DNA of 64,000 nucleotides from a virus. The notes under the pieces were generated by a model that saw only the letters and a list, made by a program, of their open reading frames with translations, did no database searches and was not told the DNA's origin. Position numbers and translations under genes: made by a program. The stretch spans positions 1-64,000 of the IMG/VR virus record IMGVR_UViG_3300033984_000205; one strand, written 5' to 3'. Shown piece after piece: positions 37,301 to 43,290 of this stretch. How positions within the stretch are numbered: the first letter of the stretch is position 1; the number at the start of each line of letters is the position of its first letter.

Positions 37301-38559
37301 AACTTACTTCCTCCTTCTCTCCATGCTTGTTTTAATGTAGTTTTAGCTGCATCTTTTATAAGAGCATTTGCAATAGTTTCTTCTGCAGCTCCTGCAATTC
37401 CTCCTGAAAGTAAAGTTGCTTCCATAAAAACAGCAGAAGTGGCTACTCCTTGTCCCCAACTGTAACCTAACTTGTTTTCAAATAGATTTTTAGCAGCTAA
37501 CTCTTGAGTGTGTCCTTCAGCTTCTAAAAGACTTTGTTCATTTTCTGAAAGTCTTTCTTTAGGTTTATAGTTAATATTTTTACTATTAAGAACTTTTTCT
37601 TTTTCAATTCTATCTGCTTTATCTTTTATCTTAGCAACAGTTAAAGCATCTCCCATACCATATAAACCTACTGTAAGAAGTTCTTTTTTCTGAGTACCAA
37701 ATCCATCCCAAAATCCTGCTTTACCTGATGTGTAATCATCAATTTGAGTAATTAAATCATTGTATTTTGCAGCAGCTCTTAAAGACATGTCCATATCTGC
37801 AGATTGCCCAGGAGCAGTATCAAAATCTGTTCTGAGTTGTCCTTTATGTTCTTGTTGCCACTTTAAATATTCAGGAGATTTAGTATGATTAAGAGTAGCT
37901 TGTTTGTGTCTTTCTTGAGCCTTTTTTGCTTCTTGTTCATATTGAACTCTAAGTTCTGTTAAAGCAGGTTGTAAATCTTTTCTTTGTTGAGCAGTAAGGT
38001 CATTATATTGTTGTTGTTCTTTTTTATTAAGTCCTATTCTAGTGTCACTAAAAGTATCATTAAAAAGATTAGAGATTTTACCAACTACAGCCATAATAGG
38101 AACTGCAAAATTCAAATTATATGTACCTTTTGGTCCACTTTTATCAATAAAAGAAGCATCAGATCTTGAGTATGCAGTGAAAGGGTTTTTTTCTTCTAGT
38201 GCTTTTATTTTTCCAGCATTGTCTAATACAGACAAAGCTTTTTCAACTCCATTCTTTTCAGCTACTTTAGTAAGAACTCTGTCTTTTTTTACAGCTTGTT
38301 CTTTAGCAAGTTGCTTCATTTCTTTCTTAGCTTCAGAAGTCTCATATTCAATTTTATCTCTTTCTCCTTTATCCACATAGGTAGAAAGTAGTTGAGCACT
38401 AATGCTATTATTAGAAGCACTTTGAGATCTTAACTCTTCAAAACTTAATCCTACTCCTGATTCAACCCCTGTACCAGCAGAAAGACTTTCAGGTTCTTGT
38501 TGAATTTCTTGTTTTGCTTTGGCAAAAGCTGATAAAATTTTTCTTGATGGAAATGTCAT
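25363..38559 (-). CDS. Giant virion RNA polymerase / zincin fusion protein
   Basis: A 4,398-residue protein, the largest in the window. Near residue 3,200, GDLMIVPKNFTKQKG is followed by LDYDIDKE. D3206-Y-D3208-I-D3210 is the DxDxD Mg-binding loop of two-barrel RNA polymerases, as found in the crAss-like virion RNA polymerases related to phi14:2 gp66. Near the C-terminus, VFIHELIHTVS contains H4171-E-x-x-H4175, a zincin metalloprotease site. The N-terminal 800 residues are helical with hydrophobic Gly/Ala stretches (about 366-410), and long coiled-coil-like regions lie between. Expected role: injected with the DNA and transcribes early phage genes. The zincin may process this or neighbouring cargo proteins. 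Standard code, one uninterrupted frame. Confidence 0.88.
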   Translation of the reverse strand: MTFPSRKILSAFAKAKQEIQQEPESLSAGTGVESGVGLSFEELRSQSASNNSISAQLLSTYVDKGERDKIEYETSEAKKEMKQLAKEQAVKKDRVLTKVAEKNGVEKALSVLDNAGKIKALEEKNPFTAYSRSDASFIDKSGPKGTYNLNFAVPIMAVVGKISNLFNDTFSDTRIGLNKKEQQQYNDLTAQQRKDLQPALTELRVQYEQEAKKAQERHKQATLNHTKSPEYLKWQQEHKGQLRTDFDTAPGQSADMDMSLRAAAKYNDLITQIDDYTSGKAGFWDGFGTQKKELLTVGLYGMGDALTVAKIKDKADRIEKEKVLNSKNINYKPKERLSENEQSLLEAEGHTQELAAKNLFENKLGYSWGQGVATSAVFMEATLLSGGIAGAAEETIANALIKDAAKTTLKQAWREGGSKFLLSNLGAKAAGGAANIGVSSLLAPGTYAMAAKAKTGNMEFITDENGKQKLIVGEQRYNYYKKDFNKKADLIKYDIAELEKKDKRTDKEEQKLEGLKAGLENITEEFDTLYKPNTWGESLWYGFSENAKENFSEKYVGSALPGITNNMLMRKLAKTGIGNKIAKGITTGVEKFEQSGFGKTVSAPIKGYNYARNIVNNLSLGKLSGNAIAHTGRASLIHSLPGEVAEEIWNQFVPTYKQDYAQQLESLKDTSFYRDVVAQTLIQGVAFGGIGMVGRGRNYMNDKARLKEMYKALDAAVTDDDVANNILMNTGGTIYSPLDYDHKIMTLRRENTADSNVKADRLEQNKFTNLAAMAIRTGTVENFKKNLEAIQSNPDMSVSTKQNLALATARIDGLMEIYNKHSEKDNFATIFNLSERKLANDQTIKLIDEELVKQKEGAKEDIDAFIQRKGLSIDYDIDTLLTKEEFESPEKEQEYNDFIQGLNEENLTRVSLFGGLLMEKAGFQMDNSQLNKDINDETSPEYEERLETKKGIEKIYEQTLRDYQNDIVTPENATYNYNNQLEETPELVDETIARIKTQYKGRVADTFFEEVANKRKGLLELNQLRNKEKLEAANLQSLLLKRAEQAGYQGETDFTEESPIVVPSDATVTIIDDVAEAEYQNFVRVSVDSLLDVFPIPAELPTPVVNTSTKEETKTNKEQIADLRAEEQKEYDNNPGLGEEGHVSLNKIYDKYDKLITPLLENEKSDTTGIIVDDSEFDASIDTKNSYAPEQLASIKAFTKDSVDTISERLGRRPTFKEFAEQTYKYSPDKKALRNLFPHMVRGWQENGYESTDFQAIFNDLFNPYETAVTDYMKNMQNIFETVVPVEDKSPYTEFSEQSEKIEEQVLQNNVTTIGYDEENMAIVQTAQTEEEITNNINITPRIGYSAMSTTTVNTEGGVQVTVQGTDLAYKEGDLIDPRDLINPNLNPTGTKLSIEIADPSIWSQIPATNGRDAEGKVIMTTFDKWLAEREKTNPNFKETQEFRDKVPMFYTDSKGKRLGYVQEVDKFNAYTIKNPAGSSKNPKRAAQDPIWSNHIQKGVDNARALRDNINNGLREVTLTRSAEGSPIKIPETQPAISVRESNPQAVLVVQRGTDLHTTFSAKFQGKIIDRQLFMAGKDGTNGHTWMVSQIGTIKNDKGEIVPQYRAYPVLRAVPDDEIETARWALSAYMTLEGRTDLIKGTEFEMTKENAEKILSDINKNMGFNIGSHLELVSFIKTFFQTSIQGDKLESYKKVLFDKENYPNIKQHTNLALLGNKKAKIVSIVNGKVISSNKNYEDYLKDTLKSNLKSVNVGTEEKPVYATVAQPTFTVSYTPVVEVTGPQQIEIQQTENVELAKELVAEPLDIDKHVELLNNLGISLDEFELRDDMIENTSKLANLFKTLGNLNILQEKAIRQFIVHNIGEKVSIEYKSNVSKVKLKEDIKNELDPILVGLETQLRTLLTELNNSNSTDERVALLKEAYSTTLENIKDIKANFTPLFDKAFTDIQKQTQLVEKEKETESTNIDEETQNVKDYNKESIEESGKAKASYRLRRFLHKINRYDAKGVAQTTYLGLPSYMSFNDVYNELSKVLSMGSEVESDYDKLIEKLKQSESAFVKDILSKLDKADQQIKNEFVYNFVRHTLSSKFGMYESGPNGVTLKMYNTNANEASRIINNKWKNDNMVSGLYKKDGTVDVAFADKLIEEFKSWDKDHTTVPQTDLRNWLGKLGFSFQDAAWTQIYEKGIFNAQRDVPFKDLYNVNAGGLFVPIVDFLTKAKNDPTGMKFDVNTNVFSNLGGVTKALSAVETKYNPNLIALSFRDTGKNISTLVPTKYVTDMVQNLKRSAVDESNTLIDDLQSLSFSEDSVILDLLKNVPAFKSMFQVHHVALTAIKEKGDSPTKASLTDLSDTDFDMNALTGFQDRKVDKLPAGTKIDGITMRMAHMLSPTMSDKTTGLFMETAVFDFMADKSLLFKVEEDGTISGFKTQLKEMLFDRLVLPELKRIVKFHREVGVTNIKNYDKGAQLFHLLPIMNTLKAEDGVRIIEKLASPTLNYTIDEAVEEFRETFQNAIEDVVQQEVEFKKESWAPYTETKNGKTTSKMLDKNYFTEAGRDPSIDYDLAINDFVLNNLLFNAEMFKVFAGDIANYSQDKLFTEQRLNKETNEQEKTKINAWDFSNEESYISINKQIGTNLGKRLALLIAPGNKIANSRNEEYNQIFLNDSIDITENAEYLIKNYYGEEALTKATPLLEKHDVAAKIIDRYEQGIVDITPELYAKAKNDMKELRESLSKEFSDLSAYFDIESTDAQEYSTAAEHVSILHRMGRLSDKELKVINDKLAKGEDLTKEELNVVFQPIKPVHTGSYINKEQDVNRIVYIKSSAFPLLPQLTAGTRLEGLRNKMEELEKNTGRFTRASFQTANKVGATVKGISPFDVNSLNDIKEYNATDTGSSVMVLKRDNFRIQQDVPFKSDKTQDDKVSMGTQFFKLLFGDGIVDADNFEIDGKKLTGKELYQHYNTAFKDIIDSKKAQLFSELGLNEKGKVIDQNQFMVKLQDLLIKEATSRGYSVKSLAGLKLEQLQAKAGIYYEFKTPLWLSSDSNRYESLLNAIITNRIMKHKMPGNGFVAGSEAGFKFKENLEGVDKSRVIYLNNWNGKELQGVHTEDVNGTPMFKKAQVFIPSKFKGSDKKLIDLFEGFNGKEGKYIIKRENGTLGLKEGMIDPALFNNFSFRTPTSSHVSGSSIEIAGILPPEVGDLMIVPKNFTKQKGLDYDIDKETAYQLNHITTVDGKIQVLTKEYAEARIQELRDKIDKANLQNVTASAKSNFAQELFRSFIQGSGSFMDEESLETLLLPQLSIVEKLSKVEIELKRKLAENEFIKTHLAVFNNPDVNVQNKINKVLSIDFASEQANMIEELTAEGVKNAAIAKHKENNPNLSLKEAGEIYQKSLMNFTMLTNSYQKMKMDLGSIGKTAIGVYANYTTFNGLLQQNVSGKSVFVMDENGDPKVTTIGDFISTGTLGIQKTLTPTTNSSSWAKRHQRSTAEVFAEKENTATDNEKEQILGRVGVNEDTINVDAYLSLLGFDRDELGNSISYMLLSQPVIKQFNSQKKASKGILGEFLKQEEVIAEIVNRLSEGTIAYKQVGEGNSLKYQFVDMATGQVAQPDGKVLNGKNLLEGVKYSGEDSNIQLNAFMTYIQIEKEARVLSTVQKTVNANTLGKSMIESQLKFEALKTLPDNGTIKGVENLIGEFTKSQGERQDGEWLGEYYVTPTTPQGQIVINGLRLGNTMYQDFFPYQEQSIVDTVKEILAIQGKEDVSDAVIIENFEEIIENIKKYIYSRQGNNVFEMDPRAKRFELFKDTDTNTSLSTYMKDLVGAKNPEFAKGIRVLSQNPLVRSFTYESSLGESDFSVIKYNNAATDNLDEEELYNSIPELILMDTPLPPKNGKPYSTKLLAEDLVSYSFLQGGVQKATEFVKYVPVEYLETVGAYETQKEFVNGEVVEKQVFVQANKKLQGFNSKKNTNINIFGVALGVNSQGPSIFTKQYFQHNPSKAPKVSYKERNKEVNGLFKYTNKAGKSPSFVSIKNKKGDAQAYSLYENVGNGMYQKIDTLGNKGVNEYEYRNSNVAAMNSTTINNTPKTIDTQAKSSNGVPFGIVEGVTTIKELTQSIADAVLTPKYAHLSEAAKWLLPIVKNGNEKVNIDRNLAAAGQAFKGNISINPEHTTEVSTDKTALVFIHELIHTVSSKEVMTYYQTDKTTLRTDIPIPTHVQKLDKVFRKFVELHKDEIKDLQVKRNSKEESLGGGYTEREKELIYAGVNIREFMTVSMTSPTFQQEMSKISTAGESNLWEDLKALFMDLVETIYPDLKDNTLAKDAIMASMNFINEESKARRVVTEDLIPPDVQLILAQEEANKLQYGNPVNTELGNPANDPRDQNSEDISISTIEKNDTFVKEDKSACEGGLAI
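26035..26049 (-). other. Zincin HExxH active site in the giant protein
   Basis: Codons for HELIH, residues 4171-4175 of the giant protein. The preceding strand ALVFI and the following helix fit a gluzincin/metzincin-type helix. The third zinc ligand is not obvious; E/D/H candidates lie within the next 60 residues. Fusions of zincin domains to crAss-like RNA polymerase proteins are known. Confidence 0.7.
28930..28944 (-). other. RNA polymerase catalytic DxDxD loop
   Basis: Codons for DYDID, residues 3206-3210 of the giant protein. The upstream PPEVGDLMIVPKNF and the downstream KETAYQLNH match the catalytic double-psi beta-barrel surroundings of crAss-like and YonO-like single-chain RNA polymerases. 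The three Asp residues would hold the catalytic magnesium. Confidence 0.8.
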
Positions 38560-38589
38560 TTTTAATTAGTGTTAAAATTTATAAATCTA

Positions 38590-40731
38590 TTAAAGACCCA
38601 TTACAACTTTTTTAATTGCTTTTATACTTAAAGCATCAGTTCTTTCTACTCCATTCATGTAAGCTTTTCCCTTATTCATAGTGTAAACATTTCCTGCTTT
38701 ATCTTTAGTTTCTTGTTTAATCATTTTCCAGTTAGTTTTAGAATTTTGATTTTCAAAATATAATGCATCATCATTTGCAGAAAACCAATTTCTAACTTCA
38801 GGACTTGAAACTTGGTTTACTCCAAGTGTAGCTCTAAAAGTATTGTTACCCATTTGTACATGAACTCCCATATTAGCTTGTCCTTGATTATCATATCCAC
38901 TTACTGCACCAAAAGTTTCTTCTGCAACATCCATTCCAATTTGTTTACCATTTTCATAGAAAACATATTTTTTCTTACCATCTTTAGTAACAGAAAGACC
39001 AGCTACACCTAATCTTTGAAGATCTGCAAAAGAGTGTTGTCCATCAGGACTATAAGCATAAGTAACCTTTTCTCCATTTCTATTTCCTACTTTTCCGTCA
39101 AGTGCTTTCTTAGTTGTAAAAGCAATCTTATCTCCTTTTTTATCTTCTAAAACTTGTTCATTTCCTTGAAGTCCTCCAAACTTAAATCTAAATTTGTCTA
39201 AATCATCTACTATAACTTTTTTAAATGACTCTTTAGTACCTTTAGATAAGTCCATACCATTTAAACTTGTGATTTGATTTTCTACAGTAACAGCATTAAA
39301 CTTTCCTTCAGCATGAGCTTTCTTTGTATACTCTTCATAAGCTTTAGCAATTTCAGTATTTGTTTGCCATCCTGGTTTATATATAATTTTTTGAAGATTA
39401 GCAGGAAGACTTTTTGCAAATGTTGCTAAACTTGAATTAGCTAGTGTACTTTCTGCTTTAGATCTTTTATATGATTTATCTAATTGATCTACAGTACTTG
39501 AAAACCCTTCTTGCTTTGCACCTGCTGCTCTTAGTGCTGTAAAATTACCATTTTTTATTTGATTATATGCAACAGAGTTTGGTTTTATACCTAACTGTCC
39601 TGCTATTTGTAAAGCAGAATTTATTGTAGAAGTCACTTTAGCAGAAGAACTGGCTCTGTTTTTTGTTAAAGAATTAAGAGTTGCGTCTCTAGTTGTAATA
39701 GGAGTTTCATCTATAGTCTCAGCAGTAACATTTTGCTCAGCTTCTTTTGCATCAGCTCTTTGCCAACCAGCTTGTGTCCAATATCCTGAATTTGTAGATA
39801 AAGTATCCTTAACCTCAGAGTTACTTACTTTATAAGTTTCTCCAGCAGCTCCCATTTTCTTAGCCCAATAATTGTTAGGATTAAGAACTTCTTTCATTTT
39901 AGGTTGTCCATTCTCTATAACAGGTTTTCCTGAAGCATCTAATACAGGAGTCTTAGTATAGACTTCATTAAGACCTACACTTTCAAAACCTGATATTCCT
40001 AAAGCATTTCTTCTTTCTAAAGCAGCTTTAGTAGCTGGATCAGCATTAGCTTGTAACATGTAGGCACTTATAATAGTATTAGGATTTAATGTTTCTGAAC
40101 TTCCTTCATGTCTATATACCCAAGGACCTCCTGGAGTGTCTTTAGTTCTTGAAATTTTTTGAGCTTTTAAATGATTTAAAAAGCTATCATCAAAATCTAA
40201 TTTATAATAAGAATCTGCAATCTCAGGAGCTCCCATAGCTTTACCTTTTTCTTGGTCCCACTCTACTCCTTTATATTTTGCTAATATTTTTTTCTTTTCT
40301 GCAGCAACATAATCTGCTTCAAATCCTTTCTCTTTAGCTAACTTATCTAAGTCATCATACTCAGCCAACACTTTCTTTTTATTAGCTTCCATAGTTCCTA
40401 CCTTACCTGAAGTACCCCAAGTATTAGTAATGTCTCTTCCAAGAGTATTTAAGTCTGGAGTATACTTTTGATAATTCATAGGGTCACTAATAATACCTTG
40501 TACAGCATTATCAATTCTAGTTTGATATCGTTGTATAGTAGCCCTTAATTCAGGAGAGTCTTGTTCTAATACATCAGCTTTTAACTTATCTAAATACCCT
40601 TGATATTGAGTAATAGTATCATCTATAGCTTTGTCTTTTTTATCAATCACAGCTCCCATTAACTCATAAGGAGCTTTGTACATCTTGTCATCAAGAAATG
40701 TGGCTTCTGTACCTTTATAAAACTGTCCCAT
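38590..40731 (-). CDS. Virion cargo-type protein
   Basis: 713 residues immediately upstream of the giant protein in transcription order. It starts MGQFYKGTEATFLDDKMY, then a long helical, charged region (DKKDKAIDDTITQYQGYLDK, with repeated Lys/Asp/Gln). Much of the central part is low in hydrophobic residues and looks elongated, and the C-terminal third is more beta-like. There are no enzyme motifs and no membrane segment. Similar mid-size helical proteins are packed inside crAss-like particles next to the RNA polymerase. The call is based on position and composition. Confidence 0.7.
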   Translation of the reverse strand: MGQFYKGTEATFLDDKMYKAPYELMGAVIDKKDKAIDDTITQYQGYLDKLKADVLEQDSPELRATIQRYQTRIDNAVQGIISDPMNYQKYTPDLNTLGRDITNTWGTSGKVGTMEANKKKVLAEYDDLDKLAKEKGFEADYVAAEKKKILAKYKGVEWDQEKGKAMGAPEIADSYYKLDFDDSFLNHLKAQKISRTKDTPGGPWVYRHEGSSETLNPNTIISAYMLQANADPATKAALERRNALGISGFESVGLNEVYTKTPVLDASGKPVIENGQPKMKEVLNPNNYWAKKMGAAGETYKVSNSEVKDTLSTNSGYWTQAGWQRADAKEAEQNVTAETIDETPITTRDATLNSLTKNRASSSAKVTSTINSALQIAGQLGIKPNSVAYNQIKNGNFTALRAAGAKQEGFSSTVDQLDKSYKRSKAESTLANSSLATFAKSLPANLQKIIYKPGWQTNTEIAKAYEEYTKKAHAEGKFNAVTVENQITSLNGMDLSKGTKESFKKVIVDDLDKFRFKFGGLQGNEQVLEDKKGDKIAFTTKKALDGKVGNRNGEKVTYAYSPDGQHSFADLQRLGVAGLSVTKDGKKKYVFYENGKQIGMDVAEETFGAVSGYDNQGQANMGVHVQMGNNTFRATLGVNQVSSPEVRNWFSANDDALYFENQNSKTNWKMIKQETKDKAGNVYTMNKGKAYMNGVERTDALSIKAIKKVVMGL

Positions 40732-40733
40732 GA

Positions 40734-43262
40734 TTATGTTGTTTGTGTAAGTTGACTCATCATTTTTTGTAATTCTTTTGCAGAAATTTTAATTGTTCCT
40801 CCTTTACCATCAGGTATTTCTAATTGATTTTTAGTAGTTGCAACACTATTTTTATTAATCGTATTACCTTGACTATCAAGACCAAGATATTTTCCATAAT
40901 CTTTCATAAGATTTTCAATCATCTTATTTTGTTTCATAGCATTTAAGTCTTTACCTGTTTGTTGTAAAGCTAAAGACTGATCTTTAAGTCCCATTCCTTT
41001 AGCAGTATAGTAAGCATCTTTAGCAGCTTCATTAGCCATATTAGCTTGATATTGTCCTTGACCTTTTAATTGGTCTACACTTAAAGCAACATTACCTTTA
41101 GTCTTATATATATCTGCAACTTGTCCTGCAGCTCCTGCACTAATATCCATAATGTTTTGTTGTAAAGCAGTGTCATATAACCAATCTAATCCTCTCATTT
41201 GATTAACTCCTCTAGCAGCATTTCTAGCTGATTTTTTACTTCCTTGAGTATTAGTTGTTGCTTTTGTTATTGCTTGTGCTTTACTACCTTCAATAGAACT
41301 CATAGCTTTATCTAACTCTTTCTGAGTTTCTTTACCTGCATTTTTATAAACATTGGTGTGAGTTACATCAGTACTCCTAGATTCAGCAGCATTCTTAAGT
41401 CCTGCAGTTGCTCCAAGATAGTTTCCAAAGAGTCCAGCAAGATCACCTATACCTGGTATACCTCCTTGTTTACCTATTGCACCTAATCCTTTTTCAAGAC
41501 CTCTACTAAACATAGTTCCTTCAGGATTAACTTTAGTCATAGTTTCAGTCCCTTCAGGAACAAGGTTAGGTGTATAACCTATTGACTCTGGTATAGAATT
41601 TTTAAACATCTCTGGATTAGATGTTTTAAAATCTTCTGCCCAATTAGAAAATATCCCTCCTGCAGTTCCATCTGGTGAAAAAGGATCTGCAGTTTTACCT
41701 ACAGTATTTTTCACTAATTGTTTTAAATTAGGTGCTTTCAAATCTATAGTAGAAGGTATATCTTGTCCTTGATTTTTAAAATAACCTTTAGGGATACCCA
41801 CATCTTCTCCAGGAGTATAACCAACATAATCTTCTATCATATCAGTATAACCATTTAGATTTGCATCACCTTCTTGATATATCCAATCATTAGCAGGATT
41901 AGGATCAGGGTCAGTAAGATAGTCAGTTCCATTAACATATTCAGTTACTCCCATAGCACCTGTACCACTACCATATCTCATAGAGTCTCCTACAGGATTA
42001 CTTTGCAATCCTTCCATACTAGTACCAAATGCTTTTACCATAGTATCAGCCATAGCCTGCATATTGTTTACTTGCTCTTGAAACTGTAAATCAGATGCTT
42101 CTTCTTTTTGAATAGCCATCATCTTTCTTTGAGTAGCATTCTTAAGAGCAGCATCAATTAAAGGTTGAGAAGCAACTTTTTCAAGGTTAGCAATCTTTCT
42201 CTCTCTGGCTTCTTTTCTTTCAGCTAAAGTTTCTTTACCTACTTTAAGTCTATCAGAATATATCTTAGTTCCTTCTTCAACATCTTCTCCTACTTCTAAT
42301 GGAATACCTCCTTGCTCATGACTAGGGCCTTCAAACTCTCCTGTTTCTCCTTGTGGAGTTTCATACATTTCTCCTCCTTCAACTTCAACATTAGACTTAA
42401 CATTGTTCATACCATTAGCTGCTACAACTCCTGCACTATTACTTGCATCTATATCTGGAGTTGCACCTGGAGCTTTTTTGAAACTACCTGCTGCACTAAT
42501 ACCTTGTTGTAATAGTCCTCCAACTAATGAAACAATAGGGACTACAGAATTACTAGCTACTTGTTTATCAGTTTCTGCTAACATAATATTATAATCATTC
42601 AATACTTCATTAGGAGTTTGAATATAATTATTAGGACCAACACCTTGAGTATTAGTGCCATTAGCATATTTTTTTCTAGGGTTCATTCTTTTTTTCATAA
42701 TTCCTTCTTGGTTAGTTCCAAAAGCTAGTGCTTTAGGGTTATCAGTAATTTTTTCATCAACTTTATCTGTAACTTCTTCTTGAACTTTTTGACCTACACT
42801 TTCTTTTCCTAAATACTTTAAAAGCTGATTAAAAATAGGTTCTACAACAGCAGGAGCCTTCTCAAGAGCAAACCCCTTTTTTGCAGTTGCCCCTTTACCT
42901 TCAAAAGGAAAAAGAAGACTTAAAGCATCTATAGCATGATTTACAGTTTTTAATCCTTCTCTTTTTTTTAAATCTTTACTTTTATATTGATCTGCATTGT
43001 TTAAATCCATATAAGTAGCAATGTCAGAAGCTAAATGAACAGGAGAACTTAAAACTTGTCTGATAGACCTAGTAAAAAAATTAGGGTCTTGCTCTTGATC
43101 TTTAGAAATCTTATCAAATTGTTTTTGTACAGGATTTCTTTTTTGAGCTATTCTCCAATCATTATACTTTACCCTAGAGTTATAATTTTCCTTACTCTCA
43201 TTAGGTAATCTATTAGGATTTGTATCTAATTGTTGTGACCTTGATTTCTTAGGTTGTAACAT
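40734..43262 (-). CDS. Virion cargo-type protein with acidic EGGEMYE-type segment
   Basis: 842 residues, two bases from the next gene. The basic Gln/Arg/Asn-rich N-terminus (QPKKSRSQQLDTNPNRLP) looks disordered. The middle has GGEMYETPQGETGEFEGPSH and GGIPLEVGEDVEEG, segments I associate with structural proteins of Bacteroidota phages. A basic helix (RKEARERKIANLEK) follows, and there is a helical, Ala/Gln-rich C-terminal half. A hydrophobic patch near residues 240-260 (VVPIVSLVGGLLQQG) may contact membrane. No catalytic motif. Probably a capsid-interior or tail-interior protein. Confidence 0.7.
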   Translation of the reverse strand: MLQPKKSRSQQLDTNPNRLPNESKENYNSRVKYNDWRIAQKRNPVQKQFDKISKDQEQDPNFFTRSIRQVLSSPVHLASDIATYMDLNNADQYKSKDLKKREGLKTVNHAIDALSLLFPFEGKGATAKKGFALEKAPAVVEPIFNQLLKYLGKESVGQKVQEEVTDKVDEKITDNPKALAFGTNQEGIMKKRMNPRKKYANGTNTQGVGPNNYIQTPNEVLNDYNIMLAETDKQVASNSVVPIVSLVGGLLQQGISAAGSFKKAPGATPDIDASNSAGVVAANGMNNVKSNVEVEGGEMYETPQGETGEFEGPSHEQGGIPLEVGEDVEEGTKIYSDRLKVGKETLAERKEARERKIANLEKVASQPLIDAALKNATQRKMMAIQKEEASDLQFQEQVNNMQAMADTMVKAFGTSMEGLQSNPVGDSMRYGSGTGAMGVTEYVNGTDYLTDPDPNPANDWIYQEGDANLNGYTDMIEDYVGYTPGEDVGIPKGYFKNQGQDIPSTIDLKAPNLKQLVKNTVGKTADPFSPDGTAGGIFSNWAEDFKTSNPEMFKNSIPESIGYTPNLVPEGTETMTKVNPEGTMFSRGLEKGLGAIGKQGGIPGIGDLAGLFGNYLGATAGLKNAAESRSTDVTHTNVYKNAGKETQKELDKAMSSIEGSKAQAITKATTNTQGSKKSARNAARGVNQMRGLDWLYDTALQQNIMDISAGAAGQVADIYKTKGNVALSVDQLKGQGQYQANMANEAAKDAYYTAKGMGLKDQSLALQQTGKDLNAMKQNKMIENLMKDYGKYLGLDSQGNTINKNSVATTKNQLEIPDGKGGTIKISAKELQKMMSQLTQTT

Positions 43263-43290
43263 CTTTCTTTAGTTTATTAAAGGTTAATCT

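Noticed and set aside
25363-38559. Stop-codon reassignment to explain the 4,398-codon frame
   Set aside because: TAA, TAG and TGA all serve as normal stops in the neighbouring genes, and the frame is continuous without internal stops.
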